From positions 496,001-560,000 of the forward strand of contig MSED01000012.1 in the NCBI GenBank assembly GCA_002099365.1: a stretch of DNA of 64,000 nt. Direction: 5' to 3'. The translations under genes and the position numbers were made by a program. Position 1 is the first letter of the stretch; every line of letters starts with the position of its first letter. The notes under the pieces are model-generated. The model saw nothing but the letters and a program-made list of their open reading frames with translations. It made no database searches and was not told the origin of the DNA. This document shows, piece after piece, positions 24,303-35,736 of this stretch. The stretch comes from Phialophora verrucosa (taxonomy: Eukaryota > Ascomycota > Eurotiomycetes > Chaetothyriales > Herpotrichiellaceae).

Positions 24303-24511
24303 TGAAGCAAACAAGCCAAGACTTTATTCGGTGCATCTTCGGCGACTAAAGTATCAATTCAACTCCTGCCAGTGCTCCAATTCATTCACATATCAACTTG
24401 AGTCAACTATCATCATAACTCGGATTGGCTCTTGCTTGTGATAATCTGGAAGCTGTGGACATGTTGTGTTGATCTCTGTCTCCACGTGCGCGTGTTGATC
24501 AAAAAGGGCAG

Positions 24512-25513
24512 ATGACCTTGTTATGCGGCTCCGGCAACCTAGCCTGGTTCACATCTCTCGGTCCGCGACTAGCGGGGAGGACAGCTTCAGCTTCAAAGTG
24601 TGCCGACTTGGGTTCGGCATTTCCTTGCATCGAGCAACAAAGGAGGCATCTATACCATCGTGAAGTCTTCCGTGGCTCTGCCCGCTGCTTCTATTCTTCG
24701 CAGGAGCTTCCTGATGGAGGTCGAAACACGGGTTGTATACGTCGCCCAGAAATTCATGTACGCCCTAAAACAACGGGTCGCTCGAAGCATACCTCCTCGA
24801 CTGATACGGTGACACCCGCAAGTCACAGAGTAGCGACGGTCCATGGGGACCAGAGCCACGCGAGCCGCTTGAGCGACGGAGTCAGAAAGATAATGCGTCA
24901 CGTGCCTCACCCGGTTGCGATCGTCACGTCTACGGATATCTCTATCAGCCTTGATGGCGCGCCGGTCGCATGGCGCGGAGCTACAGTATCTTCATTCAAT
25001 ACAGTAACACTACGTCCAACGCCCATCGTGTCATTCAACATTACAAAGCGATCCTCGACATATGAGGCCATCAAAAGTTCCGGCCATTTCAATGTCCACT
25101 TGCTTCACTGCTCAGCAAGCGCCAGTAGCATAGCTCGCAGGTTCAGCAGAGGCAACGCCTCCTCGCCGTTTCATGACGAAGACGGATCCCTGGCGTCGTT
25201 CGCCGTGGAACAACAAAAGAATGCACCAGCGCCATCACACCTCGGACCCCAGATCGGGCGCCAGTCTCCGATCATCAACACCTCTCCACAAGCTCTCCTC
25301 CGTTGTGATTACATCGCACCCAAAACTGTGGAGATTGGGGACCATGTCGTGGTATTTGGTGAAGTCGCCGAGAAGTTCGATGAATTGCACCAGATCGAGG
25401 AGGCGGGCGTATTGCTATACTACGTCAACGGCAAATACAGCCCATTGATCGCGGCGATGAAATCAGGAAATGTGTCGATCGGACCGGGTCTTCGTCCTGC
25501 TCAGAATCAATGA
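24512..25513 (+). CDS. Flavin reductase-like protein, probably mitochondrial
   Basis: Protein of 333 residues, single exon. After an Arg/Ser-rich N-terminal ~125 residues that resemble a mitochondrial presequence, the FMN-binding split-barrel domain begins: IMRHVPHPVAIVTSTD, WRGATVSSFNTVTLRPTPIVSFNI, STYEAIKSSGHFNVHLL and IARRFSRGN are the family's ordered segments. The C-terminal part carries GDHVVVFGEVAEKF and YYVNGKYSPL, which match the closing strands of this fold. It probably uses reduced or oxidised FMN; the reaction is not evident. It is the second of three split-barrel flavin genes in the window, but clearly different from the one at 16-17 kb. The exact start is uncertain because the leader is poorly conserved. 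Confidence 0.82.
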   Translation: MTLLCGSGNLAWFTSLGPRLAGRTASASKCADLGSAFPCIEQQRRHLYHREVFRGSARCFYSSQELPDGGRNTGCIRRPEIHVRPKTTGRSKHTSSTDTVTPASHRVATVHGDQSHASRLSDGVRKIMRHVPHPVAIVTSTDISISLDGAPVAWRGATVSSFNTVTLRPTPIVSFNITKRSSTYEAIKSSGHFNVHLLHCSASASSIARRFSRGNASSPFHDEDGSLASFAVEQQKNAPAPSHLGPQIGRQSPIINTSPQALLRCDYIAPKTVEIGDHVVVFGEVAEKFDELHQIEEAGVLLYYVNGKYSPLIAAMKSGNVSIGPGLRPAQNQ

Positions 25514-25981
25514 ACTGCAATTGGATAGTCTCCATTGACCAAATCCCGACACAGCCACAGGGTGGTCGAATGGCGATCGTCGACATGATCATCTGTACAA
25601 TTAGTATCTTGACAGCATGCACGTTGAAGCGATATAACAACAAGTAAAAGTGAGTCGGTAAGGTCCTCTGAGGCCAGGTGAAGTCAGTCGAACCATCCAA
25701 CGATGTCAGATAAGAGGGCAGGGAGAGAAGTCAACCAGTTTTTCGGGCAAGAATCCCTTCAGCTGCGTCCCCAGTCTTTTCACCTCATCGTTAAATGCCT
25801 TCCATAATTCTCACGTGTCAAGTCGAAATTCACTTACAGTCCACTCTTCGTTTTCCAACTTCAGCCTCTCTCTTTCACTTCCGTCTCTACTATCCCCGAA
25901 GACAAACAGGAGTCGCTCTTAAGGACCACAGTCTTCATCCCAAATCGAACCCTCGGCAACAATACTATTTCACCTTATATC
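25514..25981. other. Intergenic, promoter of the first Myb-like gene
   Basis: About 470 bases. The last ~180 are CT-rich, as often seen just before fungal start codons. No gene recognised. Confidence 0.4.
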
Positions 25982-26498
25982 ATGGCCGCTCAAACTGACA
26001 CTGACAAACTGGTCTACGTGATGACGGTCCTCAAGAACACTGAGATGCCGAAGCCCGACTACCACGCTGCCGCTGTTGAGGCCGGTATCAACAACGCCAA
26101 CAACGCGTAAGCTTCCCAGTCATACTCCGATTCAGGGTCCTCCATCATTGCGTTCTGCTGACCATGACCTTTTCTGCAGCCAGAAGAGGTTCCGCTCCAT
26201 CGTCAAATCAGCTGGCTTTGACTTGGTAGATGGGCAGGTCGTTGGCGCCGACGGTAGACCAGCTTCTGCCACTCCAGCAGCCACTCCGAAGAGAGGTCGT
26301 GCCAAGAAAGCGGACGGCGCTACACCCAAGAAGACGCCAGCTAAGAAGGCCGCGAACAGTACTCCTAACAAGAAGCCCAAGCTGACTCACCCGGCTACGG
26401 ATTCTGAAAGCGAAGTAAAGAGGGAGGACGATAGTCCGGGAGAACAGGACGCCACTACCGCGAAGGACGACAACACCGGTGATGGAGCAGCTTTTTAG
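25982..26498 (+). CDS. Small Myb-like DNA-binding protein with histone-H1-like tail, copy 1
   Basis: Exons 25982-26106 and 26180-26498 give about 147 residues. The N-terminal ~60 residues (KLVYVMTVLKNTEMPKPDYHAA, then GINNANNAQKRFRSIVKSAGF) match a small fungal Myb/SANT-like helical domain. The tail is rich in Lys, Ala, Pro and Thr (TPKRGRAKKADG, TPKKTPAKKAAN, TPNKKPKLTHP), like linker-histone or HMG-I tails, and ends acidic. The protein is therefore likely chromatin-associated. The intron divides the Ala codon before QKRF in phase 2, exactly as in the second copy 0.5 kb downstream. Expression and targets are unknown. Confidence 0.78.
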
Positions 26499-27014
26499 CG
26501 GCCAGGGACGACGTGAGCCGACGCGAGGAGGAGCTGGGCGAGACACTGATTGAACGGACGGGGACACCTCAGGAGAGAACGTGCTAGTATCTGGGGTGAA
26601 AAGAAGACATCTCAGGCGATTGAGCTACTGAACGATGAGGTCGACACGAGGTCGAGCTGGATATGAAATCGACCGAGCAGCAGAAATGAGAGGAGACGTT
26701 GAGCAGAATTGATTTGCCGGGGGACCAGAAATACCTGACCGCTCTATCAATTCAACAACGTCCTTCTGTATTCCTTCTCATTTTTGGTGTCCTGTAAGCT
26801 TCACTTTGCTCAAGGCGGTCGCGAGTTGATCTGTCTTGGCATGTAGGTCCAATTTCACTTCTTCCTCTCCGACAACCTCACCCTTCGTCCTCTTCTTCTT
26901 TCCTTCTTCTGACCCTGTCTCCCTTCAATCCGACCCACTCACTGTAAGTCCATTCAGCAAAAACCTCCTTTGCCACCCATTTACACAACCAGCAACTACC
27001 TCCACCAATTCACA
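26499..27014. other. Spacer between the tandem Myb-like copies
   Basis: 516 bases. The last ~170 bases are CT-rich and likely serve as promoter/leader of copy 2. No other gene seen. Confidence 0.4.
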
Positions 27015-27494
27015 ATGGCAACCTCGTCTACAGATGACAAGATCGCCTACATCTTGACGGTGTTCAAGCACACCACCCTGCCAAAGCCCGACTATGCCGC
27101 TGTCGCGGTCGAATCTGGCATCAATACCGCTCAAAATGCGTAAGCGCTCACCGATGTTGCTATCCCTTCCTCGCGCTTACACGCTAACCACCATCTCATC
27201 ATCAGTCAACGAAGACTCAAAGCCATCGTTAAAGCCGCTGGGTTCGATCTCGTCAATGATCAAATTGTCGGCGCGGATGGGAGCACTGGAGATGTGATGG
27301 GCAGTCCTGCGTCAACCCCAGTCAAGAAGAGAAAGCCGCGAGCAAAGAAGGCTGCCGATGGTGAACCAAACAAGAAGCAAAAAGTCAGCGAACCTACGGC
27401 CGACTCTGTCAGCAAGGAGGATGTACCAAAGGTCAAAGGTGAGAATGACGCCGAAGCTGAAACGAATCAAGGCGGAGAGTCGAGTGGGAAATAG
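27015..27494 (+). CDS. Small Myb-like DNA-binding protein with basic tail, copy 2
   Basis: Exons 27015-27139 and 27206-27494 give about 137 residues. The domain reads KIAYILTVFKHTTLPKPDYAAV, then GINTAQNAQRRLKAIVKAAGFDLVNDQIVGADG, clearly paralogous to copy 1 (shared PKPDY, GIN..NAQ+R, IVK.AGFDLV, VGADG). The tail keeps the pattern SPASTPVKKRKPRAKKAADG, then NKKQKVSEPTADS and an acidic end. Both copies have the same exon-1 length (125 nt) and the same phase-2 intron. The tails differ much more than the domains, indicating an old duplication with a constrained N-terminus. Likely nuclear. Confidence 0.78.
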
Positions 27495-27865
27495 AATGAG
27501 GATGACTGGAACGAAAACAAGGCTGGACTGCACAAATGCTAGTCGACTTCAAGCCGATACTGGCGAGCTTTCTTGCTGCTGCGAATATGACGGGAGCGTG
27601 GAAGCAACAGTTGGGCGGAGAAATTGACGTTGGAAAGACGTGTCATTTGGATCGTGACCATCACAACGAAACACAACGAGCAAATGTTATGTAAGGCAAG
27701 GCTGACAACCACAAGCGAGACAAGGCTGGCGTCATTGGCTGCTCAGGACTGTCAACTTCATCACACGAAGCATCCTTTTCAATCCGCCACGCTTTCATCC
27801 AAAGCTCATTAAACATGTTGCACATCTCTGAGACTTGCTAGCTAATTACTCTCGCCGTCTTCAAC
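27495..27865. other. Intergenic, promoter of COQ6
   Basis: 370 bases between copy 2 and COQ6; nothing coding recognised. Confidence 0.4.
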
Positions 27866-29473
27866 ATGCCTGCCAGGCTATCTCCTCCTAACGGCCGCTT
27901 TATTTGCCTGCAATGCCGCAAAGCTCTAACCTCGACCCAAAGACGGCGGTTCTTATCAGCCAGCACAACCCAGCCCGAGATCTACGATGTCGTAACGGTA
28001 GGCGGCGGGCCCGCCGGGTTAGCTCTCCTCGCGGCTCTGAAATCGTCATCCGTAACATCGCACCTGAGAACGGCCTTAATCGAGACCCAAGACCTCAGCA
28101 AACTTCGTGCTTGGACCTCCCCAGACGACAAATACTCCAACCGCGCAAGTAGCTTGACACCGTCGTCGGTCTCATTCCTCGAGTCAACCGGCTCTTGGAG
28201 CCATGTGGATCAAACCCGCGTGCAGGCGTACGACGAGATGCAAGTCTGGGATGCGGCCAACGACGCGACCCTCCAGTTCGACTGGAGTGCCGAGACGAAG
28301 AAGTACAATGCCCCGCCGAGGACTGTGGCGACCATGACCGAGAATGCGAACCTCACAAGAGGTCTTCTAGAGCGGATTGCCGAACTCGGCGCGGAGACAT
28401 CGCTGTTCTCAAATACGAGTGTGTCTTCTATCACGTATGGGGCGGACGATCCAGAGGGCCTCAACCTGTCGACCTGGCCAGTGTTAAGTCTGCAAGCGAA
28501 GACATCGGCATCATCACCATCAGATGCAACGCCGACCACGTCATCTATTGCTACACGCCTGCTCATCGGCGCCGATGGCGTCAACTCTCCCGTGCGCACC
28601 TTCGCCGGCATATCCTCCCACGGGTGGGACTACGACCGGCACGGTGTCGTGGCGTCGCTTGCCATCCAGCCGGCATCTGACACCATCCACACGTCTTCAG
28701 AAGTCTTCGATCTCTTTTCCGACGAGCCCCTGCCCAACCGCGCAACGGCGTACCAACGCTTCCTCCCCGCTCTGGGCGGTCCCATCGCCCTCTTGCCACT
28801 GCCCAACAACCACGCCAGCCTCGTCTGGTCCACCACGCCCCAGTACGCAAGCTACCTGAAATCACTACCCCCGGCGGCTCAAGTGGCCATGATCAACGCA
28901 GCATTGCGCCTCGGCCAGACAGATATCGCCTACATGTTCACTTTGGACGCGTCGCGACACCCCCACCTCCATCAGGACGAACTCTCCTGGCGGTTGCAAC
29001 ATACTCCGCCCCCGCCCCCGTTTCTGCGTAGCGCTCGCCAACCTCCAGTAATCACAGGGGTCCAAGAGGGGACCCTCGCGTCGTTCCCCCTCCGCCTTCG
29101 CCACGCATCGGCGCTCACTGGCCCGCGGGTCGCCCTGCTAGGCGACGCCGCGCACACGGTGCACCCGCTCGCGGGCCAGGGACTGAACCTGGGTCTCGCG
29201 GACGCGGCGTCCCTGGCCGAGACGATCGCTTACGCTGTCGACCACGGCATGGATATCGGCGACGGGTTCGCCCTGCAGAGGTACAATGCGGAGAGGTTCG
29301 GCAAGGGGTTGCTCATGGCCGGCGGTGTCGACGCTTTGAACTGGATGTATCAGGTTGGAGGCTCGGGCGAGGGCATGCTCAGCGCGTTGGCGGGTCGGGC
29401 GAGGGGCTTGGGCATGAAGATGTTGGGCGCGGTGCCTGGGTTAAGGGAGGGCATCATGAGGCAGGCGAGTTAG
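27866..29473 (+). CDS. COQ6: Ubiquinone biosynthesis monooxygenase COQ6
   Basis: FAD-dependent ring C5 hydroxylase of coenzyme Q synthesis, acting on the matrix side of the mitochondrial inner membrane. Single exon, 535 residues. A basic N-terminal leader (MPARLSPPNGRFICLQCRK, then STQRRRFLSAS) looks like a mitochondrial presequence. The Rossmann FAD motif is DVVTVGGGPAGLALLAAL near residue 40, the DG motif is LLIGADGVNSPVRTFAGI near 240, and the GD motif is VALLGDAAHTVHPLAGQGLNLGL near 425. The conserved RASSLTPSSVSFLESTG region is also present. Length is slightly above the usual ~480-500. The identification is strong. Confidence 0.95.
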   Translation: MPARLSPPNGRFICLQCRKALTSTQRRRFLSASTTQPEIYDVVTVGGGPAGLALLAALKSSSVTSHLRTALIETQDLSKLRAWTSPDDKYSNRASSLTPSSVSFLESTGSWSHVDQTRVQAYDEMQVWDAANDATLQFDWSAETKKYNAPPRTVATMTENANLTRGLLERIAELGAETSLFSNTSVSSITYGADDPEGLNLSTWPVLSLQAKTSASSPSDATPTTSSIATRLLIGADGVNSPVRTFAGISSHGWDYDRHGVVASLAIQPASDTIHTSSEVFDLFSDEPLPNRATAYQRFLPALGGPIALLPLPNNHASLVWSTTPQYASYLKSLPPAAQVAMINAALRLGQTDIAYMFTLDASRHPHLHQDELSWRLQHTPPPPPFLRSARQPPVITGVQEGTLASFPLRLRHASALTGPRVALLGDAAHTVHPLAGQGLNLGLADAASLAETIAYAVDHGMDIGDGFALQRYNAERFGKGLLMAGGVDALNWMYQVGGSGEGMLSALAGRARGLGMKMLGAVPGLREGIMRQAS

Positions 29474-29639
29474 AGTAATCCCACGCGAGGCTGCTTCAGT
29501 ACTGTAGTGTTCGGGTGATGACCTCCTGTGTACCATCTATTGGGAATGTATTGTAAGCAGGTAGGTAGCTAAGGGGATGAAAAAGAAACGAAACCATACC
29601 CTGGCATGCACACCGACCGACCCTACCATATCCACCTAA

Positions 29640-29810
29640 CATTTACCTCGTGTACTAAATTACCTTCCCATCATCTCCTTTCCCACCTACGTACTTGCTT
29701 ATTTATCTACTTATTTACTTACCTGCCCTACTTGCCTACCTACCAACCTACCAACTTCCCTAGTCACCAAACCTATCAATCAGCTTACCTACCAACGTAC
29801 CTAGTTACGC
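29640..29810 (+). repeat. Degenerate TACC/TTAC tetranucleotide-rich tract
   Basis: A run of imperfect CCTACC, TTACC, TTAT and CTAC units about 170 bases after COQ6. It looks like a decayed tetranucleotide microsatellite in the convergent 3' region. The interval 29474-30303 holds nothing else recognisable. Confidence 0.7.
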
Positions 29811-30303
29811 AGAAAGGAAGCGTACACATTAGTAGACATAGCACGCGCAGCTTATATATAGTGGGGACTCTTAACAAGCAACTGTCCTGCAAGGGGATAA
29901 CGCAAGCGTAGACATGTACATATCATATCATTGAGAAAGAGCAATCTGAATCGTAGGGCGTGGCACTGAAAGTTGAACAGAAGAGGAAGGAAGAACCGCG
30001 TAACTCGTCCAAATGGGGGAGGAATCAGAGGTGGGTAGGTAGAGGTAGGTGTACGAGGAGGATGGCGATACGAGTGGGTTATGCTGCACTCTCCTCACTG
30101 CGCCGGTATGAAGGGCATGGAATGGTAATGGAGCGGAGAGAGAAAAAGCGTGGAGTTGGGGATCGTGCTGCAAGAATTGAGGGGATGTATCATTGCTACG
30201 GACGCAAACAGATGTTGGTCGCTAGCAGTCGTAAGAGACAAAAGAGGAAGGCTTCTTTGAAAAAAGGAAGTCGTACTGGAGCTGAGCTGTGTCTGGCTAT
30301 CAA

Positions 30304-33007
30304 TCATCCATCTCCTCGTCCCCAAGCACCCAGTTCAACCCTCTCGTCAGCATACATGTCGACCTTCAGGATCTCTCCCCTCTTGCGGACACCTGAATCT
30401 CCTTGCTCTTCTCCTTCTTGGGGGGCAAGTCGTTCCAGGACAAGCCACAGACCTCCAGTCGCCGGCCCGCACATGTCAGGCCTCAAGTCTACATCGTCCA
30501 TTCTCATACCAGAGGATAAACTGCTGAAAGACGAGTCATCGTCTTCGCTGCTGGCAATGATGGACTTGTACGGTCCTTGGCCTTGTTCGAGCGTCGCTTT
30601 GAAAAGCGACGAGTGGGCCTTGTCTGCATTATTGGTGTTCTGAGCGTCGGGCCGAGCAATGAATGTGACGCGGCTCATCCGTGGCGCTGTGAGGGGCGCG
30701 AGCAGTCGATTTGTGCCATTGTGGAAAATCGCCTCTGCTGACTGGATGTGTAATCGTCCGGCATGCTCTGCTGGTAGTTGGAACAGAGGCTGTGGTCTTG
30801 CGCAGGTAGAATAGTGCAGATCCAGGCAGAACTCGGCGTACTGATTGGTGTCGAAGGTCGAGCATATCACCGTGTACGTGCCCGGTCCTAACTCGGTCTC
30901 CAGGATTGCACTCCCTCTTCGATAATCCCCTGAATGCGCTAGGACATCACGGGGCCGCAGCCGGGTAATCCTTGAACCGTTGCTGAAGACCACCAGGATC
31001 TTGACGCTGATATCAGCCGCCGTGTTGGCAGCCGTCACCGGCTCTATCGACGTCGCAGGCTGGGCCACGCGTAGCACGAGCGCGATCTTCTGTGGGGCGT
31101 CCAATGTGAGTTGAAACTGTGGATTGGAAAAATAGGTAGACGAGTCCGAGTTTCCTCCGGCGTTAGATCTTGTCCAGGCTGAACCGAGCCCGTACTTCTG
31201 GGGGTATTCATTTTGCGCCTCTGTTAATGCCACGGGGCTCTTAGCAAATGCTGAGATCGAGAAATTGAGCTTTCCCGGGGGTAAATTCTGAGACACGACA
31301 ACTGCTGTGTAGGTTGCGTTCGCAATGGCCTGGACCCGCAAGAGCGTGTTCGGAGAGTCAACAAACGGCCCCCGTATCTTTGCGCCCTCGCTCGAGAGGA
31401 CTCTCTTGCCATCGCGGGCGTAGAGATAGAGGCTGATGTAGCCATTTTTGCCGACCGTTGCCTCGCAGTAGTCACCTGTGCGAAAGTGACGATGGAGCAA
31501 CAACCAAATCTCGCCTGTTTTCGAAGCAGTGACAGCGAACTGAGGGTTGTCAACCATCACGTTGCTGACCCGGGTCGGGCTGTCCTGGGTCCACGAAAAG
31601 TGGATGTCTTGTCTGTGGGAAAATATACCCGGGTTCCAGTTGAGGTACATGTTCTCAAAATATTGGAAGACGCTGTTGAAATCCATCCAGAACGTACCAG
31701 GCATCATGGCATTGTCTTCGTCTGCCTCATGTGCTTCTGTCTGTCCAGTCGTATTGGGCCGCCGTCGAGTCGCACCTTTCCAAACGTCCCCATCAGCCCA
31801 AGGGTTCTTGATTAGTAGTTCCCTTGTGTCGCCGTTGGCAGTGATGTCCAACACGGCGTAGTCATGTTCTGCTGCGAGGCCGAGTTGTCGCTGTTCGCGG
31901 CGAGGCAATTTGCCTGTTCCGATGGTCACCAACAAGTCACCCTCGTTGAAATGCTTGACAACTTCTTCCCACAAGCAGTCTGGTTCCACGTCGTGGTCAT
32001 GCAGGAATACTTGTTGCGGTATCCAGCCGGTAAGGACTGCTAGATCGGTGCCTGAATTGCTTCCTGGGAAGTCGTAACCGCCCCGAACCTTCAAATACGC
32101 CTTTTCCACCAAGGCCGGCCATAGCAGTCGTGGATGACGCCGGTCAATAACATGTAATACCCGGCTGGTCTTGGACGAGGGCAGATAGTCATCAATCTCC
32201 ACTCTTCTCCAGCAGCCGTTGAAATATAGTCTGAAAATATACTTTCCATTCGGTGAGATGACCAGTCGATCCGTTGTGTCGTCAGAGGGATGCATCAGAG
32301 TACGGAGAATCTGCTTAGAATCAATTGCAGTTCACCACGGATAGAGCGAGGCCTACCTTGGGGAAGCCACGTTCCGTTCTTGAAGTCAAGGCACACAGAC
32401 TTGCAACGACTGAACAATCCGAGGTCATGTCTTGTACAAGGTCCATGGCCACCGGCAGGTGCATGACTGCCGCCTCGTCACGAACCTCCTGATCGCCTGC
32501 GTGGCTGAAGACTGACGGGAGGGCTTGACGCGGTCGCTTCCAGCCGTCAAACGACTCCAGCTGAGCAGCAGACAGAGGGAGACTACAGGAATCGGTGAAA
32601 GGCGCTTCGTCGTCACGGCAAGAGAATTCATCTGGTGTCGGCGAACTAGTCCATGGCTTGAACTTGCATCCGTTCAGTTTGCCGCCTTCGAGAAGGATGA
32701 TATTCTCCCTCGTGGTCAGCTTTCGCGTCGAGACTGGTTCTTGGAGATTCTCTTTGCGCGCTGTTTTGGTAGTGGGAGGGTCCGCATCGTGACCTTGCTT
32801 GAGGCGCTCGGCCTGCGCAAGCAGCCCGTTGACTTTAGCGTCGAGTCTCTTCTTGTCTTTGGCATTGTCAGCAAGGCGGAGAGCCTGGAAATACAGCTCT
32901 GCGCTCTTGATCGTGGCTTCCAGCGCGGCCTGGTCGTTGGTCTGAGAAGGCACCGCCCTCTCGACGGCCGATGCCTGCGCCTCGAGCTTGGTCCGTCTGC
33001 TATTCAT
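30304..33007 (-). CDS. PalB/Rim13-like calpain protease with MIT domain
   Basis: Cysteine protease of the fungal ambient-pH (Pal/Rim) pathway. Family members act on ESCRT-III-bearing endosomal membranes and cleave the PacC/Rim101 factor. Exons 32357-33007 and 30304-32310 (46-nt intron) give 885 residues. Residues ~20-90 (ALEATIKSAELYFQALRLA, then KVNGLLAQAERLKQ) form an MIT-like helical hairpin. The catalytic Cys is in DMTSDCSVVASLCAL. The domain runs through FRLYFNGCWRRVEIDDYLP and PALVEKAYLKVRGGY to the catalytic His (AAEHDYAVLD) and Asn (IKNPWADG). The second half is beta-rich, as in calpain domain III repeats. An in-frame Met 126 bases upstream exists, but MNSRRTKLEA is preferred. All three catalytic residues are present. 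Confidence 0.9.
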
Positions 33008-33476
33008 CCTGCGTGGGCTACGGCATGTAGTATGACGGCAACCCACCCACCATGGGAAAATGTCGGAGACGGCCCGGGCTTCGGAAGACAGAGAGCGTGG
33101 CTGGTCGCCAACTTGGGCTTTGCGGATTGCCACAACCTCGGCTCACATCGACAGTGACAGCTGCCCACGACCGAGCCACTCACAGCGAGCCCAAACGATT
33201 TCCCACGGGATTCTCATGCGAGATCCGTCCAGGATCTTTCGGGCAGATGAGGAACTGGCCAGGATGCATATCTACTGACTGTATCTAGGAAATTAATTAC
33301 GCCATTACTCCTCCCTTCTGGTGTTCAGGACCCCAGCTCCCCTCACTGCCTACCCTCTCGCCTACAACCTCTAGTAGTGTGGACCGACATTCCTTTCAAC
33401 GTCATAATACTGGTTGTATTAGAAGCATCTTGCAAGAGCAGACGGAAGAGCTTCAGAGCTTCCCTCAGGAAAAGCC
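33008..33476. promoter_or_regulatory. Divergent promoter between the calpain and carrier genes
   Basis: 469 bases between two divergent starts; both promoters must lie here. No specific element identified by eye. Confidence 0.45.
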
Positions 33477-34659
33477 ATGACGAAACCCGGGGAGCTGGCG
33501 CCATGGGAGAGCGCAGTTGCAGGCGCTACCGGTGCCGTCCTTGCGAATGCAATCGTGTATCCGCTCGATATGTACTACTCTAACCTCCCCGTGGACGTGG
33601 TGATGGACCGCAAGCTGACCAGACTGCAGCGTCAAGACCAGATTACAGGTCCAGATCAAGAAGAAGGGCCAGATACACACGCACACCGCTGAGCATCACC
33701 ACTACGAGTCGACGTTCGATGCGATTAAGAAGATTGTCGAGCATGATGGCATCAGCGGCCTGTATTCGGGTATCAACGGTGCGCTGATCGGCGTCGCTTC
33801 CACAAACTTTGCCTACTTCTACTGGTACTCGGTGGTGCGGTCGCTATACACCAAGTACAGACAAGCGCATCCCAACACAGCTGCGGAACTGTCGCTCGGC
33901 GCAGTTGCAGGTGCAATTGCTCAAATATTTACCATACCTGTTGCCGTGATTACCACACGGCAACAGACACAACCGAGAGGCCACAAAAAGGGCCTGTTTG
34001 CGACCGGCAAAGAGGTCATTGACAGTGAAGACGGCTGGACCGGGCTGTGGAGAGGACTGAAGGCTTCTCTCGTGCTGTGTGTGAACCCAGCAATCACATA
34101 TGGCGCCTATCAGCGCCTGAAAGACATTATGTTCCCGGAGAAGACCAGACTGCGTCCTTGGGAAGCATTCCGTAAGCACACGCCTCGTATGCTACTCTCT
34201 ATTCGTGTTGCTGACCAGCGTGCTCGTCCAGTTCTGGGGGCAATCTCCAAATCCATCGCAACGATATGCACACAACCATTGATCGTCGCGAAGGTCGGCT
34301 TGCAATCCCGCCCTCCCCCAGCACGAGAGGGTAAGCCCTTCAAGACCTTCCCCGAGGTCATGGAGTACATCATCGAGCATGAAGGACCTCTTGCTTTGTT
34401 CAAGGGCATCGGTCCTCAACTCATGAAAGGCCTGCTTGTACAGGGTCTCCTCATGATGACGAAGGAGAGAGTCGAGCTTTTGTTCATTTTGATCTTCGCC
34501 TACATCCGCACCGTGCGGGCCAAGAGGCTCAAAGAGGCAGCACGGAAGTTGAAGGAGAACGCGACGCCGCTGACGGAAGGATTGAAGAGCCGGGCTATGC
34601 CCGTAGCCGAGAGTGTGCTCGAGAAGGCCAAGGCCAGTGTGCCGGCGACATTGAAGTAA
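33477..34659 (+). CDS. Peroxisomal-type mitochondrial carrier family protein (adenine nucleotide carrier-like)
   Basis: Solute carrier of 354 residues; exons 33477-33571, 33630-34171 and 34232-34659. Splicing restores the first carrier signature, PLDIVKTRLQVQIKKKG. The second repeat has TIPVAVITTRQQT and the third TQPLIVAKVGLQSR. Six membrane spans are expected from three repeats. The deviations from PxDxxK in repeats 2 and 3, the GLYSGINGALIGVASTNFAYFYWY segment and the long basic C-terminus match the Ant1/PMP47 peroxisomal branch, which imports ATP for fatty-acid activation. Peroxisomal localisation is inferred from that resemblance. The first exon boundary is firm because it rebuilds the signature motif. 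Confidence 0.88.
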
Positions 34660-35040
34660 AGAGGGTATCGGTGGATAGAATCGGCTTCCGCTCGAGCAAT
34701 TGCATCAGCTGTCACAGGGGTGGATTGGTCTCGGAAGACGATGCGAAAAGAATTGGGAAGAGCAAGACTGGCATCCTTCTCGCGGCGCAAGGTGTTCGGT
34801 TCGGCTCAACATGCATGACTAGGTCTTGTTGTGTGCTTCTCCGGCATGCCAGCTTTCGCCTGTTTGTACAGTCACTTCAGCTTCGAGTTCAAAGATTCTA
34901 GAGGCAACATGGGACGGGCGGAGACGGGAGGTGCTAATTTGAAACGTCTAAATATTAAAGTGTTGAAGAAACATAGGGCCACGCCGGAAATGTTCACTGC
35001 TGGTTCACTCATCCGCACTTTGAACCGATGTACATAATGC
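34660..35040. other. 3' flank of the carrier gene
   Basis: About 380 bases with no recognisable gene, leading into a minisatellite. Confidence 0.4.
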
Positions 35041-35690
35041 TGCATGTCCGTAGCTCTTCGACCAAAATGCTATGATTTCTGTAGCACTTCGACTCAACTG
35101 CGATGCCACGGCTTCGAAAAAGTCGAAGCATGCTACCACTGCATTGCACTCTCACTAATATACGAGCATGTCTATATCAGTTTAGCGAAAGTGTAAGTGT
35201 GTCAGTAGCACTTTGACCAACGTGCGAGTATTCATATAGCACTTTATGAATGCGTGGGTATGTCTGTAGCACTTCAACTAAGGTGCCGATATATCTATAG
35301 CACTCTAACTAATGTTAGGGTATGTCAATAGCACTTTGATAGGATGTGAGTATATCTGCGTCACTTAGAACAATGTGCATTATGTCTTTAGCATTTCCAT
35401 GAATGTGCTGGTATATCTGTAGCACTTCGAATAATGTACATCTTGTCTGTAGCACTTCCACTGGGTGCATCATGCCTATTACTGTTTGATTAATTTGCTA
35501 GTATATCCGTGGCATATTAACCAAGGTGCACTATTATCTTTGTAGCACTTTGAATAATGTGCACCATGTCTATAGCACTAGAACCAATGTGAGGGTATAA
35601 TATCTGTAGCACTTCGACTAATGTGCCACACGTCTATAGCAATTCAACCAAGATGCCTCGTATCTGTGGCGGTTCGGCCAAAGTGTCCCA
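35041..35690. repeat. Degenerate ~31-bp minisatellite (TGTAGCACTTCGACTAATGTGC-like unit)
   Basis: The core TAGCACTT recurs every 30-31 bases. Examples start near 35206, 35237, 35267, 35298, 35329, 35389, 35420 and 35450, with further copies to about 35670 and looser ones back to about 35050. That makes about 20 diverged units of the form TATNTCTGTAGCACTT followed by CGACTAATGTGC. No coding frame runs through it. It lies between the convergent carrier and methyltransferase genes. Confidence 0.9.
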
Positions 35691-35736
35691 ATACATCCCA
35701 TACCCCTTTTTTGTACACTAGCTACCGAGTATGTAG

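Noticed and set aside
35041..35690. Minisatellite as a CRISPR-like array
   Set aside because: Units are contiguous and diverged with no unique spacers.
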